Source: Comamonas thiooxydans (lineage in GTDB: Bacteria; Pseudomonadota; Gammaproteobacteria; Burkholderiales; Burkholderiaceae_C). Taken from it: a stretch of DNA of 23,104 bases. The notes under the pieces are model-generated. The model had not been told where the DNA came from and did not search any database. It saw only the letters and a list, made by a program, of their open reading frames with translations. The DNA is taken from contig NZ_BBVD01000029.1 of the NCBI RefSeq assembly GCF_000964545.1, forward strand, positions 1 through 23,104, in the 5' to 3' direction. Every line of letters starts with the position of its first letter. Positions within the stretch are counted from its first letter, which is position 1. Shown piece by piece: positions 13,977 through 22,378 of this stretch. The position numbers were made by a program, and so were the translations under genes.

Positions 13977-15806
13977 ATGCAATTGCGCACCACCGCCCTG
14001 GCAGCCAGCCTGCTCATCGCCCTGGCCGGCCTGAGCGCCTGCAGCAGCACGGCCACGCTAGAGCCCGCCAGCAACGAACGCGCGGCCATCCGTAACGACG
14101 CCACCGCTCAGGCCACAGCGCCAGCCGTCACCCAGACCGCCGCCGCCCAGGCAGCCGCTGCGGCCTATGACTTCGAGCTGGATGTCTTTCACCCCGTCAT
14201 CGCCAAGAACGGCATGGTGGCCTCGGAGCAGGAGCTGGCCACGCAGATCGGCGTGGATATTCTCAAGGCGGGCGGCAATGCCGTCGATGCCGCCGTGGCC
14301 GTAGGCTTTGCGCTGGCCGTGGCCTTGCCCAATGCCGGCAATATCGGCGGCGGCGGCTTCATGATGGTGCACGACGCGCGGAGCGGCAAGGACATTGCAC
14401 TGGACTTCCGCGAAGTGGCACCCAAGGGCGCGTCGCGCAATATGTATCTGGATGCCGCCGGCAAGGTCATCGACGGCAAATCGCTCTACACGCATTACGC
14501 CGTAGGCGTGCCCGGCACCGTGGCGGGCATGACGCATGCGCTCTCGCGCTGGGGCAGCATGCCGCTGGCCAGGGTCATGGCTCCCGCGATTGCGCTGGCG
14601 GACAAGGGCTATCCCGTCAGCGTCACCCTGGCCAAGACTCTGGAGCAGGAAAAAAAGAATATGGGCCGCTGGCCCGCCACCCAGGCCGTTTTCTGGAAGA
14701 ACGGCGCTCCGCTGCAAAGCGGCGAGAGGCTGGTGCAAAAGGATCTGGCGCAGTCCCTGCGTCTGATCAGCCAGCAGGGTGCCAAGGCCTTCTACGAAGG
14801 GGCGATCGCGCAGAAGATCGTGACGGAGATGGCGCCGCACGCCAATGCCCTCAGCCTGCAGGACCTGCGCGACTACAAGGTTGCAGAGCGCGAGCCCGTG
14901 CGCGGCAGCTATCGCGGCTACCAGATCGTGACCATGCCTCCGCCCTCTTCGGGCGGCGCGCATCTGATTCAGATCCTGAACATGATGGAGCGCTGGCCCA
15001 TGAATCAATGGGGTGCCGACAGCGCGCAAAGCGTGCACTACATGACCGAGGCCATGAAGCTCGCCTATGCCGACCGCTCCCAGTATCTGGGCGATCCGGA
15101 CTTCGTGAAGATTCCGCTCAAGGGGCTGATCTCCAAGAGCTATGCCAGCGAGCTGGCCGCCAGCATCAAGCCCCAGCAGGCCAGGCCCGCCAAGGACATC
15201 CGGCCCGGCAGGCCCCAGCCTTATGAAAGCGACCAGACCACCCATTACTCCGTGGTGGACAAGGCCGGCAACGCGGTGGCCGTGACCTATACGCTGAACA
15301 CCAATTTCGGCAGTGGCATCGTCGCCAAGGGCACGGGGATTTTGCTCAATAACGAGATGGACGATTTCTCGGCCAAGCCCGGCGTGGCCAATGCCTACGG
15401 TCTGGTGGGCGGCGATGCGAATGCCGTGCAGGCCGGCAAGCGGCCGCTGTCCTCCATGACACCGACCTTGGTACTCAAGGACGGCAAGCCGGTTCTCGTC
15501 ACCGGCAGTCCGGGCGGAGCCCGCATCATCACCACGGTGCTGCAGCAAGTCGTGAATCACATCGACTTCGGCATGAACCCGGCCGAAGCGGCTGCCACGC
15601 CGCGCTTTCATCACCAGTGGACGCCTGACGAGTTGCGCGTTGAAAAAGGCTTCAGCCCCGATACGCTGGCCCTGCTCAGGCAGTGGGGCCACAAGGTGGC
15701 ACTGAAGGCATCCATGGGCCGCACTCAGACCATCGAGATCCGCGACGGACTGCTGCGCGGCGCTTCGGACCCGCGCAACCCTGACGGAAAGACCATGGGT
15801 TACTGA
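13977..15806 (+). CDS. ggt: Gamma-glutamyltransferase
   Basis: 609 residues, homologous to E. coli Ggt along its length. The proenzyme self-cleaves before a nucleophilic threonine, here T421 in QTTHYSVVDKAGNAVAVTYT; NTNFGSG, LLNNEMDDFS, RPLSSM and GSPGGARIITT are the substrate-site segments. It moves the gamma-glutamyl group of glutathione to water or amino acids. The N-terminus is unusual for the family: a signal ending in GLSAC (lipobox cysteine 22) followed by about 40 Ala/Thr-rich residues, so a lipid-anchored form is predicted, whereas the classic enzyme is soluble in the periplasm. A terminator follows. No direct link to purine breakdown except position. Confidence 0.94.
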   Translation: MQLRTTALAASLLIALAGLSACSSTATLEPASNERAAIRNDATAQATAPAVTQTAAAQAAAAAYDFELDVFHPVIAKNGMVASEQELATQIGVDILKAGGNAVDAAVAVGFALAVALPNAGNIGGGGFMMVHDARSGKDIALDFREVAPKGASRNMYLDAAGKVIDGKSLYTHYAVGVPGTVAGMTHALSRWGSMPLARVMAPAIALADKGYPVSVTLAKTLEQEKKNMGRWPATQAVFWKNGAPLQSGERLVQKDLAQSLRLISQQGAKAFYEGAIAQKIVTEMAPHANALSLQDLRDYKVAEREPVRGSYRGYQIVTMPPPSSGGAHLIQILNMMERWPMNQWGADSAQSVHYMTEAMKLAYADRSQYLGDPDFVKIPLKGLISKSYASELAASIKPQQARPAKDIRPGRPQPYESDQTTHYSVVDKAGNAVAVTYTLNTNFGSGIVAKGTGILLNNEMDDFSAKPGVANAYGLVGGDANAVQAGKRPLSSMTPTLVLKDGKPVLVTGSPGGARIITTVLQQVVNHIDFGMNPAEAAATPRFHHQWTPDELRVEKGFSPDTLALLRQWGHKVALKASMGRTQTIEIRDGLLRGASDPRNPDGKTMGY

Positions 15807-15817
15807 CGCTGAACAAA

Positions 15818-15845
15818 AAAGCCGCGCTCCCCCGAGCGCGGCTTT
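15818..15845. terminator. Rho-independent terminator after ggt
   Basis: AAAGCCGCGCTC (15818-15829), loop CCCC, GAGCGCGGCTTT (15834-15845): perfect 12-bp arms. It lies between convergent ggt and glxR and has A-runs on the left, so it may work in both directions. Confidence 0.85.
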
Positions 15846-15902
15846 CACTTGAGGCGGCTGCTGGCCGTACGCTTGGCCAGTGGCCGCCCTCCCCACCTCT
15901 CT

Positions 15903-16814
15903 TTATTCAGCCTTCTGACCGATTTCGAAGTTGGCCTGGATTTCCAGGGCACGCACCATGCCCGAGTGATCCCAGGCAGCGCCGCCGTGGGCCACGCAGC
16001 TGTTGAACAGCTCTTGAGCCTGAGCGGTGTTGGGCAGGGACACGCCCAGCTGACGAGCGCTGGACAGGGCCAGGTTCAGGTCCTTCTGGTGCAAGGCAAT
16101 GCGGAAGCCAGGGTCGAAAGTGCGCTTGATCATGCGTTCGGCATGCACTTCCAGGATCTTGGAAGAAGCAAAACCACCCAGCAGGGCTTCACGCACACGT
16201 GCTGGATCGGCACCGGCGCGCGATGCAAACAGCAGGGCTTCGGCCACGGCTTCGATGTTCAGCGCCACGATGATCTGGTTGGCCACCTTGGCGGTCTGGC
16301 CGTCGCCGTTGCCGCCCACCAGGGTGATGTTCTTGCCCATCTTGTCGAACAGGGGCTTGACGCGTTCGAAGGCTGCATCGGGGCCGCCGACCATGATGGA
16401 CAGGGTGCCGTTCTTGGCACCGACTTCACCGCCGGAGACGGGAGCGTCCAGGTACTGGGCGCCAGCGGCTTCGATGCGCTTGGCAAAGTCCTTGGTGGCC
16501 ACGGGCGAGATGGAGGACATGTCGACCACGATCTTGCTGGAGCTGCCCTTGAGGCCGGCTGCCACGCCGTCTTCACCGAACAGCACCTTCTCCACGTCGG
16601 GAGTGTCGGGCACCATGATGAAGATGATGTCGGCGCGCTCAGCCACACCGCGAGCAGTGGTGCACTGGGTGGCGCTGGTTTCGGCGATGTTGGCAGGCAC
16701 CTTGCCCACGGTGTTGACGAACAGTTGGTGGCCGGCCGCAATCAGGTGGCCGCACATGGGCGCGCCCATGATGCCCAGACCGATAAAGCCCAGCTTGAGA
16801 GACGATGCGTTCAT
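15903..16814 (-). CDS. glxR: 2-hydroxy-3-oxopropionate (tartronate semialdehyde) reductase
   Basis: 303 residues of the beta-hydroxyacid dehydrogenase family. The NAD(P)-binding motif GFIGLGIMGAP is at 9-19, the substrate motif DAPVSGG at 123-129, and the catalytic lysine is K176 in GQTAKVANQ. It reduces tartronate semialdehyde to D-glycerate, the step after Gcl. The gene is third in the gcl-hyi-glxR run, 84 bp behind hyi, and GAGGAG precedes ATG 16814. The assignment rests on family and neighbours; a paralogue such as GarR would look the same by motif. Confidence 0.92.
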   Translation of the reverse strand: MNASSLKLGFIGLGIMGAPMCGHLIAAGHQLFVNTVGKVPANIAETSATQCTTARGVAERADIIFIMVPDTPDVEKVLFGEDGVAAGLKGSSSKIVVDMSSISPVATKDFAKRIEAAGAQYLDAPVSGGEVGAKNGTLSIMVGGPDAAFERVKPLFDKMGKNITLVGGNGDGQTAKVANQIIVALNIEAVAEALLFASRAGADPARVREALLGGFASSKILEVHAERMIKRTFDPGFRIALHQKDLNLALSSARQLGVSLPNTAQAQELFNSCVAHGGAAWDHSGMVRALEIQANFEIGQKAE

Positions 16815-16898
16815 GGTTGTACTCCTCAGTTTTCTTGATACTCAAATTCGATGGCCAATGGCGCTTTGCGAGCCGGCGCCACAGACCGGGTCATCCAT

Positions 16899-17702
16899 TC
16901 ATGCAGCCACGGCAACCTTGTTCCAGCCGCCGATCTTCTGCAGCCAGCCCAGGCCGGACTCGGTGCCGTTGGCGGGCTTGTATTCGCAACCGATCCAGCC
17001 GTCGTAGCCGATGCGATCCAGGTGTGCGAACAGGAAGGGGTAGTTGATCTCGCCCGTGCCGGGTTCGTTGCGACCGGGGTTGTCGGCCAGCTGGATGTGA
17101 CCGATGCGGCCCAGCTGCTTTTGCATGGTGGCTGCCAGCTCGCCTTCCACGCGCTGGGCGTGGTAGATGTCGTACTGCACAAAGGCGTTGGGCGCACCCA
17201 CTTCGTCCAGGATGGACAGGGCATCGTCAGTGCGGTTCAGGTAGAAGCCGGGGATGTCGAAGGGGTTGATCGGCTCGATCAGCAGGCGGATGTTGGCGGC
17301 GCTCAGGGCGGCGGCAGCAAAACGCAGGTTTTCCACGAAAGTGCGGCGCACCACGGCAGCGTCAACACCGGCAGGAACCTTGCCGGCCAGGCAGTTGAGC
17401 TGGGGCACACCCAGGGCGTGGGCATAGGTCACGGCCTTGGCCACGCCGGCGCGGAACTCGTCCACGCGCTTGGGGTCGCAGGCAATGCCACGTTCGCCCG
17501 CGTCCCAGTCGCCGGCGGGCAGGTTGTGCAGAACAATCTTCAGGCCGGTGGCGTCCAGACGCTCCTTGATCTCTTCCACGGTATGAGCGTAGGGAAAGAG
17601 AAACTCCACGGCTTCAAAGCCTGCGTTTGCGGCACGCTCAAAACGCTCGAGGAAAGGCACCTCGGTGAACAACATGCTCAGGTTGGCTGCAAAACGGGGC
17701 AT
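16899..17702 (-). CDS. hyi: Hydroxypyruvate isomerase
   Basis: 267 residues, xylose-isomerase-like TIM barrel. Metal and catalytic acids are present: E143 in LLIEPINP, D178 in QYDIYH, Q204 in HIQLAD and E240 in GCEYKP. It interconverts hydroxypyruvate and tartronate semialdehyde. The family start MPRFAANLSMLF is intact, with CGGAGA before it. It lies between gcl and glxR on the same strand, the same order as in the E. coli glyoxylate operon. The 149-bp gap to gcl carries a hairpin-forming repeat. Confidence 0.93.
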   Translation of the reverse strand: MPRFAANLSMLFTEVPFLERFERAANAGFEAVEFLFPYAHTVEEIKERLDATGLKIVLHNLPAGDWDAGERGIACDPKRVDEFRAGVAKAVTYAHALGVPQLNCLAGKVPAGVDAAVVRRTFVENLRFAAAALSAANIRLLIEPINPFDIPGFYLNRTDDALSILDEVGAPNAFVQYDIYHAQRVEGELAATMQKQLGRIGHIQLADNPGRNEPGTGEINYPFLFAHLDRIGYDGWIGCEYKPANGTESGLGWLQKIGGWNKVAVAA

Positions 17703-17782
17703 GATAAAAGTCTCCGGTAATCGTTAATAGTTGCAGGCGCTAGACGCCAAGCAAGGGCCTAAGCCGGCCGCGCTGCCCCGCA

Positions 17783-17845
17783 GCGAAGGCGTCGTCCCCC
17801 TCCCGCGCAGAGAGAGGGAAGCGGCAGAGCCGCTCCGGGGGAGTT
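17783..17845. repeat. REP-like hairpin repeat between gcl and hyi
   Basis: CCCCC (17796-17800) pairs with GGGGG (17837-17841); inside it AGCGGC-AGA-GCCGCT (17820-17834) forms a tight hairpin. The layout resembles GC-rich intergenic repeats common in Comamonadaceae genomes (from memory). Placed inside an operon, it could stabilise or attenuate the downstream mRNA. Repetition elsewhere in this genome cannot be checked here. Confidence 0.45.
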
Positions 17846-17851
17846 TTCCTA

Positions 17852-19642
17852 TCAGTCCAGCAGGGCCAGTGCGCTGGGCGCGTCGGCCTTTTCGGTCGCC
17901 AGGTCTTCGAACTCGACCACGTTGTCGATTTCGGCGCCCATGGAGATGTTGGTCACACGCTCCAGGATGCACTCGATCACCACAGGGGTCTTGTGCTCGG
18001 CCATCCAGGCTTCGGCCTGCTGCATGGCGGGGGCAAAGTCTTCGGCGCGATGAACGCGGATCGCCTTGCAACCCAGACCTTCAACGACCTTAACATGGTC
18101 AACACCGTAGCCGCGGGTCGCATCACCCTCATCCATGTTGATATTGTCGAACGCCAATTGCACGCAATAGTCGATCGAGAAAGCGCGCTGTGCCTGACGG
18201 ATCAGACCCAGATAGCTGTTGTTCACCAGCACGTGAACATAGGGCAGCTTGAACTGCGCGCCCACGGCCAGCTCTTCGATCATGAACTGGAAGTCGTAGT
18301 CGCCGGACAGGGCCACGATCTTGCGCTGGGGGTCGGCCACGCGCACGCCCAGGGCGGCGGGAGTGGTCCAGCCCAGAGGACCGGCCTGGCCGCAGTTGAT
18401 CCAGTTGCGGGGCTTGTACACGTGCAGGAACTGGGCGCCGGCGATCTGCGACAGACCGATGGTGGACACATAGGTGGTGTCGCGGTCCAGGGTGCGGTTC
18501 ATGCACTGGTAGACGCGCTGGGGCTTCATCGGCACGTTGTCGAAGTTGGTCTTGCGCAGGTACTCGACGCTGTTCTTGCGACCCTGGCACTCGGCCACCC
18601 AGGCCTTGCGGCACTTGAGCTTGCCGGCAGCCTTCCACTCCTTGGCAACGGCAACGAATTGCTCCAGAGCCGCCTTGGCGTCGGAGACGATGCCGTAGTC
18701 GGGGGCGAACACGCGGCCGATCTGTGTGGGCTCGATGTCCACGTGGATGAACTTGCGGCCCTTGGTGTAGACCTCGACCGAGCCGGTGTGGCGATTGGCC
18801 CAGCGGTTGCCGATGCCGAACACGAAGTCCGAAGCCAGCATGTTGGCGTTGCCGTAGCGGTGGCTGGTCTGCAGACCGCACATGCCGACCATCAGGGGGT
18901 GATCGTCGGGGATGGTGCCCCAGCCCATCAGGGTGGGGATCACGGGCACGTTCAGGATCTCGGCCAGCTCGACCATCAGCTCGGAAGCATCGGCGTTGAT
19001 CACACCGCCACCGGAGACCAGCAGGGGACGCTCGGACTCGTTGAGCATCTCGATGGCCTTCTCTGCCTGCTTGCGCGAAGCGGCTGGCTTGTAGGCAGGC
19101 AGGGGCTCGTAGGTATCGATGTCGAATTCGATCTCGGCCAGCTGCACGTCGATGGGCAGATCGATCAGCACGGGGCCGGGACGGCCGGAGCGCATCAGGT
19201 GGAAAGCCTGCTGGAAGGCACGTGGCACCTGGGCGGGTTCCAGCACGGTGGTGGCCCACTTGGTCACGGGCTTGGCGATGGAGGCGATGTCCACGGCCTG
19301 GAAGTCTTCCTTGTGCAGACGCGAGCGAGGTGCCTGACCGGTGATGCACAGGATTGGGATGGAGTCGGCGCTGGCCGAGTACAGACCGGTGATCATGTCG
19401 GTGCCGGCGGGGCCGCTGGTGCCGATGCAGACGCCGATATTGCCGGCCACCGCACGGGTGTAGCCTTCGGCCATGTGGCTCGCGCCTTCCACGTGACGGG
19501 CCAGAATGTGACCAATGCCGCCGTGGTTCTTCATTGCAGCGTACAGCGGGTTGATGGCCGCGCCGGGCACACCAAACGTCACGGTTACACCTTCTTTTTC
19601 GAGCACCAGGACTGCGGCGTCGATTGCTTTCATTTTGGCCAT
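17852..19642 (-). CDS. gcl: Glyoxylate carboligase (tartronate-semialdehyde synthase)
   Basis: 596 residues, a thiamine-diphosphate enzyme very close to E. coli Gcl from MAKMKAIDAAVLVLEKEG to the EFEDLA near the end. V51 in ARHVEGASH replaces the usual catalytic Glu, which is normal for Gcl. The FAD-related middle domain and the ThDP motif GDYDFQF...NNSYLG are intact. It condenses two glyoxylates to tartronate semialdehyde and CO2. The gene heads gcl-hyi-glxR and diverges from a LysR gene across 109 bp that contains a LysR-type palindrome, so LysR control is likely. Confidence 0.95.
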   Translation of the reverse strand: MAKMKAIDAAVLVLEKEGVTVTFGVPGAAINPLYAAMKNHGGIGHILARHVEGASHMAEGYTRAVAGNIGVCIGTSGPAGTDMITGLYSASADSIPILCITGQAPRSRLHKEDFQAVDIASIAKPVTKWATTVLEPAQVPRAFQQAFHLMRSGRPGPVLIDLPIDVQLAEIEFDIDTYEPLPAYKPAASRKQAEKAIEMLNESERPLLVSGGGVINADASELMVELAEILNVPVIPTLMGWGTIPDDHPLMVGMCGLQTSHRYGNANMLASDFVFGIGNRWANRHTGSVEVYTKGRKFIHVDIEPTQIGRVFAPDYGIVSDAKAALEQFVAVAKEWKAAGKLKCRKAWVAECQGRKNSVEYLRKTNFDNVPMKPQRVYQCMNRTLDRDTTYVSTIGLSQIAGAQFLHVYKPRNWINCGQAGPLGWTTPAALGVRVADPQRKIVALSGDYDFQFMIEELAVGAQFKLPYVHVLVNNSYLGLIRQAQRAFSIDYCVQLAFDNINMDEGDATRGYGVDHVKVVEGLGCKAIRVHRAEDFAPAMQQAEAWMAEHKTPVVIECILERVTNISMGAEIDNVVEFEDLATEKADAPSALALLD

Positions 19643-19715
19643 GAGGGTCTCCTAAAAACTTGGTTGAACTTTAGTCAAGACCTTTGCTTGCTGGAAGGCG
19701 CTCTCAGACCATAAA

Positions 19716-19738
19716 ATTTATTCCACCCAAGAATAAAT
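19716..19738. promoter_or_regulatory. LysR-type operator candidate between gcl and lysR
   Basis: ATTTATTC (19716-19723), seven bases, GAATAAAT (19731-19738): perfect 8-bp arms with the T-N11-A pattern (T19721, A19733) typical of LysR proteins. It lies 13 bp before the LysR start and 73 bp before gcl. Confidence 0.65.
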
Positions 19739-19751
19739 AGGAGACAAATCC

Positions 19752-20669
19752 ATGGACAGACTCGACGCGATGCACATGTTTGTGCGCGTGGTGGAGACAG
19801 GCAGTTTCACCAAGGTCGCACAGGAATTCGCCACCACCCAGCCCACCGTCACCAAGCAGGTCGCGGCCATGGAGGCGCGCCTCAAGGTGCGCCTGCTCAA
19901 CCGCAACACGCGCGGCGTGAGCCTGACCGAAGCCGGTGCGCTGTACTACGAAAAATGCAAGATCATCGTCAGCGACGTGGCCGAGGCGGAGAACGTGGTC
20001 AAGGTGCGCCAAACCCAGGTGCAGGGTCAGCTGCGCATCGGCAGCTCGGTGGCCTTCGGGCGCCGTGTACTCATTCCGCTGGCCATGGATTTCATGAAGC
20101 ACAACCCGCAGGTGCAAGTCGATCTGAGCTTCGAGGACCGCTACACCGATCTGGTGGCCAACGGCATCGACGTGGCGCTGCGCCTGGGCAAGCTGGCCGA
20201 CTCCTCGCTGGGCGCGCGCATGCTGGGCGTCAATCCCTGGGTGCTGGTGGCCTCCAACACCTATCTGCGCAAGCACGGCACGCCGCGCCGCCCCTCGGAC
20301 CTCAAGGAGCATTCCACGCTGATCTACAGCAGCGTGCAGGGCAACGATATCTGGCGCCTGCGCAATGCCAGCGGCGAGCCGGTGTCGATTCCCGTCACGG
20401 GGCGGCTGCGCTCCAACAACCTCTCGGCCCTGCTGGCCGCAGCCCGCTCGCACATGGGCATTGCGGCCCTGCCGCGCTATGTGGCCCAGGACTCGCTCAA
20501 GGACGGCCGCGTGGTGGAAGTGCTCAAGACCTGCCGCCTGCCCGAGCAGGAAATCCACGCCGTCTACCCCTCACCGCGCCTGGTGCCGCAGAAGGTGCAG
20601 TCCTTCATCGCCTTCCTTCAGGGCAAGTTCGACGATGCCTGGTGGGAGGATCTGCCGCGCGGCGGGTGA
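19752..20669 (+). CDS. LysR-family regulator of the glyoxylate operon
   Basis: 305 residues. N-terminal winged HTH (about 1-60: MDRLDAMHMFVRVVETGSFT, then TTQPTVTKQVAAMEARL), then a LysR substrate domain from about 90 to 295. It belongs to the DsdC/CrgA-like branch common in betaproteobacteria. Being divergent from gcl, it probably controls gcl-hyi-glxR in response to a purine- or glyoxylate-derived metabolite; the inducer cannot be read from sequence. Two palindromes of the same design flank it (19716-19738 and 20676-20698). Confidence 0.9.
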   Translation: MDRLDAMHMFVRVVETGSFTKVAQEFATTQPTVTKQVAAMEARLKVRLLNRNTRGVSLTEAGALYYEKCKIIVSDVAEAENVVKVRQTQVQGQLRIGSSVAFGRRVLIPLAMDFMKHNPQVQVDLSFEDRYTDLVANGIDVALRLGKLADSSLGARMLGVNPWVLVASNTYLRKHGTPRRPSDLKEHSTLIYSSVQGNDIWRLRNASGEPVSIPVTGRLRSNNLSALLAAARSHMGIAALPRYVAQDSLKDGRVVEVLKTCRLPEQEIHAVYPSPRLVPQKVQSFIAFLQGKFDDAWWEDLPRGG

Positions 20670-20675
20670 TTCCAT

Positions 20676-20698
20676 ATTGATTCTGCAAAAGAATCAAT
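20676..20698. promoter_or_regulatory. Second LysR-type palindrome downstream of lysR
   Basis: ATTGATTC (20676-20683), seven bases, GAATCAAT (20691-20698). Arm length and spacing equal those of the 19716-19738 site, differing at one base per arm. It could be a remote operator or a hairpin at the lysR 3' end. Confidence 0.45.
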
Positions 20699-20813
20699 CC
20701 CTGCAAGGCGCTATCGAAAACAAAGCATCTAACGCCCGTTGGACAATAACTTCAGCATCAATAGCGCCTTAAATCATTGATGATCAAGCGCAAGCTGCTA
20801 TCGATACAGCGGA

Positions 20814-22166
20814 TCAGAGCACCAGGATGGCGCGGAAGTCGTTGACATTGGTGTGCGTGGGGCCAGTGATCACCAGATCGCCCAGTGCCGAGAAATAGCC
20901 ATAGGCATCGTTGCGATCCAGGTGATCGCTGATGCGCAGGTTCAGCTCTGCCGCGCGCTTGAGCGTGCAGGGCGAGACACGGGCTCCCGCGTTGTCCTCG
21001 ACACCGTCGATGCCGTCGGTGTCCGCGGCCAGCGCCCAGACCTTTTCCTGGCCTTGCAGGGCCTGGGCCAGACCCAGGCAGAACTCGCCGGCACGACCGC
21101 CGCGCCCCTTGGCCGCACCGGGCTGACGCGGGCGGATGGTCACCGTGGTTTCGCCCCCCGAGAGAATCACGCAGGGCTTGGCAAAAGGCTGGCCATGCCT
21201 GGCCACGGCACGCGCCAGCGCCGCATGGACCTTGCCCACCTCGCGCGACTCGCCCTCCATCTCGTCGGACAGCACATGCACGGCAATGCCTGCCGCGCGG
21301 GCTGCGGCCGCCGCCGCTTCCAGCGACTGCAGGGGCGTGGCGATCAGATGCACTTCATGGCCTTCAAAGCAGGCATCGCCGGGCTTGGGCGTCTCCAGCT
21401 CGCCGGCTTTCAGCGCAGCGCGCACGGACTCGGGAATCCCAATCTGGTAGCGGTCCAGGATGGCCAGTGCATCGGCACAGGTCGACGCGTCCGGCACCGT
21501 GGGCCCGCTGGCGATTACCGAAGGATCGTCGCCGGGCACATCGCTGATGGTCAGCGTCACCACCTTGGCGGGATGGCAGGCAGCGGCCAGACGGCCGCCC
21601 TTGATGCGCGACAAATGCTTGCGCACGCAGTTCATCTCGCCAATCGCCGCGCCGCTCTCCAGCAGCGCCTTGTTGATGCGCTGCTTCTCGGCCAGGTCGA
21701 TGCCTTCGGCGGGCAGCGTCAGCAGGGAGGAGCCGCCACCGGAGATCAGGCAGATCACCAGATCGTCGGCCGTCAGGCCCTCGGTCAGCGCCAGAATACG
21801 CTCGGCCGCAGCCAGACCGGCCGCATCCGGCACGGGGTGGGCGGCTTCCACCACCTCCAGGCGCTGGGCCAGCCCTTCGGGGCGTGGGGGAATATGTGCA
21901 TAGCGCGTCACCACCAGGCCCGACAGTGGCGCATCCTGCGGCCACAGAGCTTCCAGCGCCTGCGCCATGGAGCCACCGGCCTTGCCGGCGCCCAGCACCA
22001 GCGTGCGGCCCTTGGGCGGCTTGGGCAGATGACGCGCCAGACCCTCGATGGGCAGGGCATTGCGCACCGCCACGTCATACAGATGACGCAGAAAGCCAGC
22101 CGGGTCTTGCTGGGGAACAGGCGTTGCCGCGGCCTGCGCGCGCGAGGATGTATTCTGTGCTTGCAT
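20814..22166 (-). CDS. ttuD: Glycerate 2-kinase (MOFRL/TtuD-type)
   Basis: 450 residues. The N-terminal domain has GAGKAGG (59-65, with the conserved Lys) and SGGGSS (142-147), then CVRKHLSRIKGG (180-191); the C-terminal MOFRL domain shows SGGETTVTI, GRGGRAGEF, DTDGIDG and a final TGPTHTNVNDFRAIL. It phosphorylates D-glycerate from GlxR to 2-phosphoglycerate, feeding glycolysis. The frame extends 61 codons further upstream with Cys/Trp-rich unlikely sequence, so ATG 22166 is chosen. It converges on lysR and diverges from the GntR gene, so it is a separate unit from gcl-hyi-glxR. The symbol ttuD is used by family; gckA would be equivalent. Confidence 0.92.
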   Translation of the reverse strand: MQAQNTSSRAQAAATPVPQQDPAGFLRHLYDVAVRNALPIEGLARHLPKPPKGRTLVLGAGKAGGSMAQALEALWPQDAPLSGLVVTRYAHIPPRPEGLAQRLEVVEAAHPVPDAAGLAAAERILALTEGLTADDLVICLISGGGSSLLTLPAEGIDLAEKQRINKALLESGAAIGEMNCVRKHLSRIKGGRLAAACHPAKVVTLTISDVPGDDPSVIASGPTVPDASTCADALAILDRYQIGIPESVRAALKAGELETPKPGDACFEGHEVHLIATPLQSLEAAAAAARAAGIAVHVLSDEMEGESREVGKVHAALARAVARHGQPFAKPCVILSGGETTVTIRPRQPGAAKGRGGRAGEFCLGLAQALQGQEKVWALAADTDGIDGVEDNAGARVSPCTLKRAAELNLRISDHLDRNDAYGYFSALGDLVITGPTHTNVNDFRAILVL

Positions 22167-22340
22167 AGCTGCGCATTGTGCATTCGGGCTTTTTTCCCTT
22201 ACAGAGGGCCCCCAGTCACAACACTGCTGATCTTTGCAATACCAATGTTGCAAGCCCTTGCTCCCATTGGGTTTGCGCGCTTGCGCACAGCTTTCTGCGC
22301 CTGAACATCGATACAAACACCATGTTTGGTGAACAGAAAC

Positions 22341-22348
22341 TGTATACA
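22341..22348. promoter_or_regulatory. TGTATACA palindrome upstream of gntR
   Basis: An 8-bp palindrome 30 bp before the regulator start, suitable for autoregulation. The same word occurs before ggt (13844-13851) and a one-base variant before puuD (10136-10143). Binding by the adjacent GntR protein is inferred. Confidence 0.45.
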
Positions 22349-22378
22349 AAACTTGTCTTCAACCGCTATGATGGATTT

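Noticed and set aside
14058..15896. 612-codon open frame on the minus strand covering ggt, and similar long antisense frames over puuD, glxR, gcl and ttuD
   Set aside because: They mirror the strong GC-rich third-position bias of the real genes, have His/Gly/Arg-rich composition without domains, and lie opposite confidently identified enzymes.
19490..19492. Missing catalytic glutamate in Gcl (Val at residue 51)
   Set aside because: Glyoxylate carboligases normally carry valine at this position, so it is not a defect.
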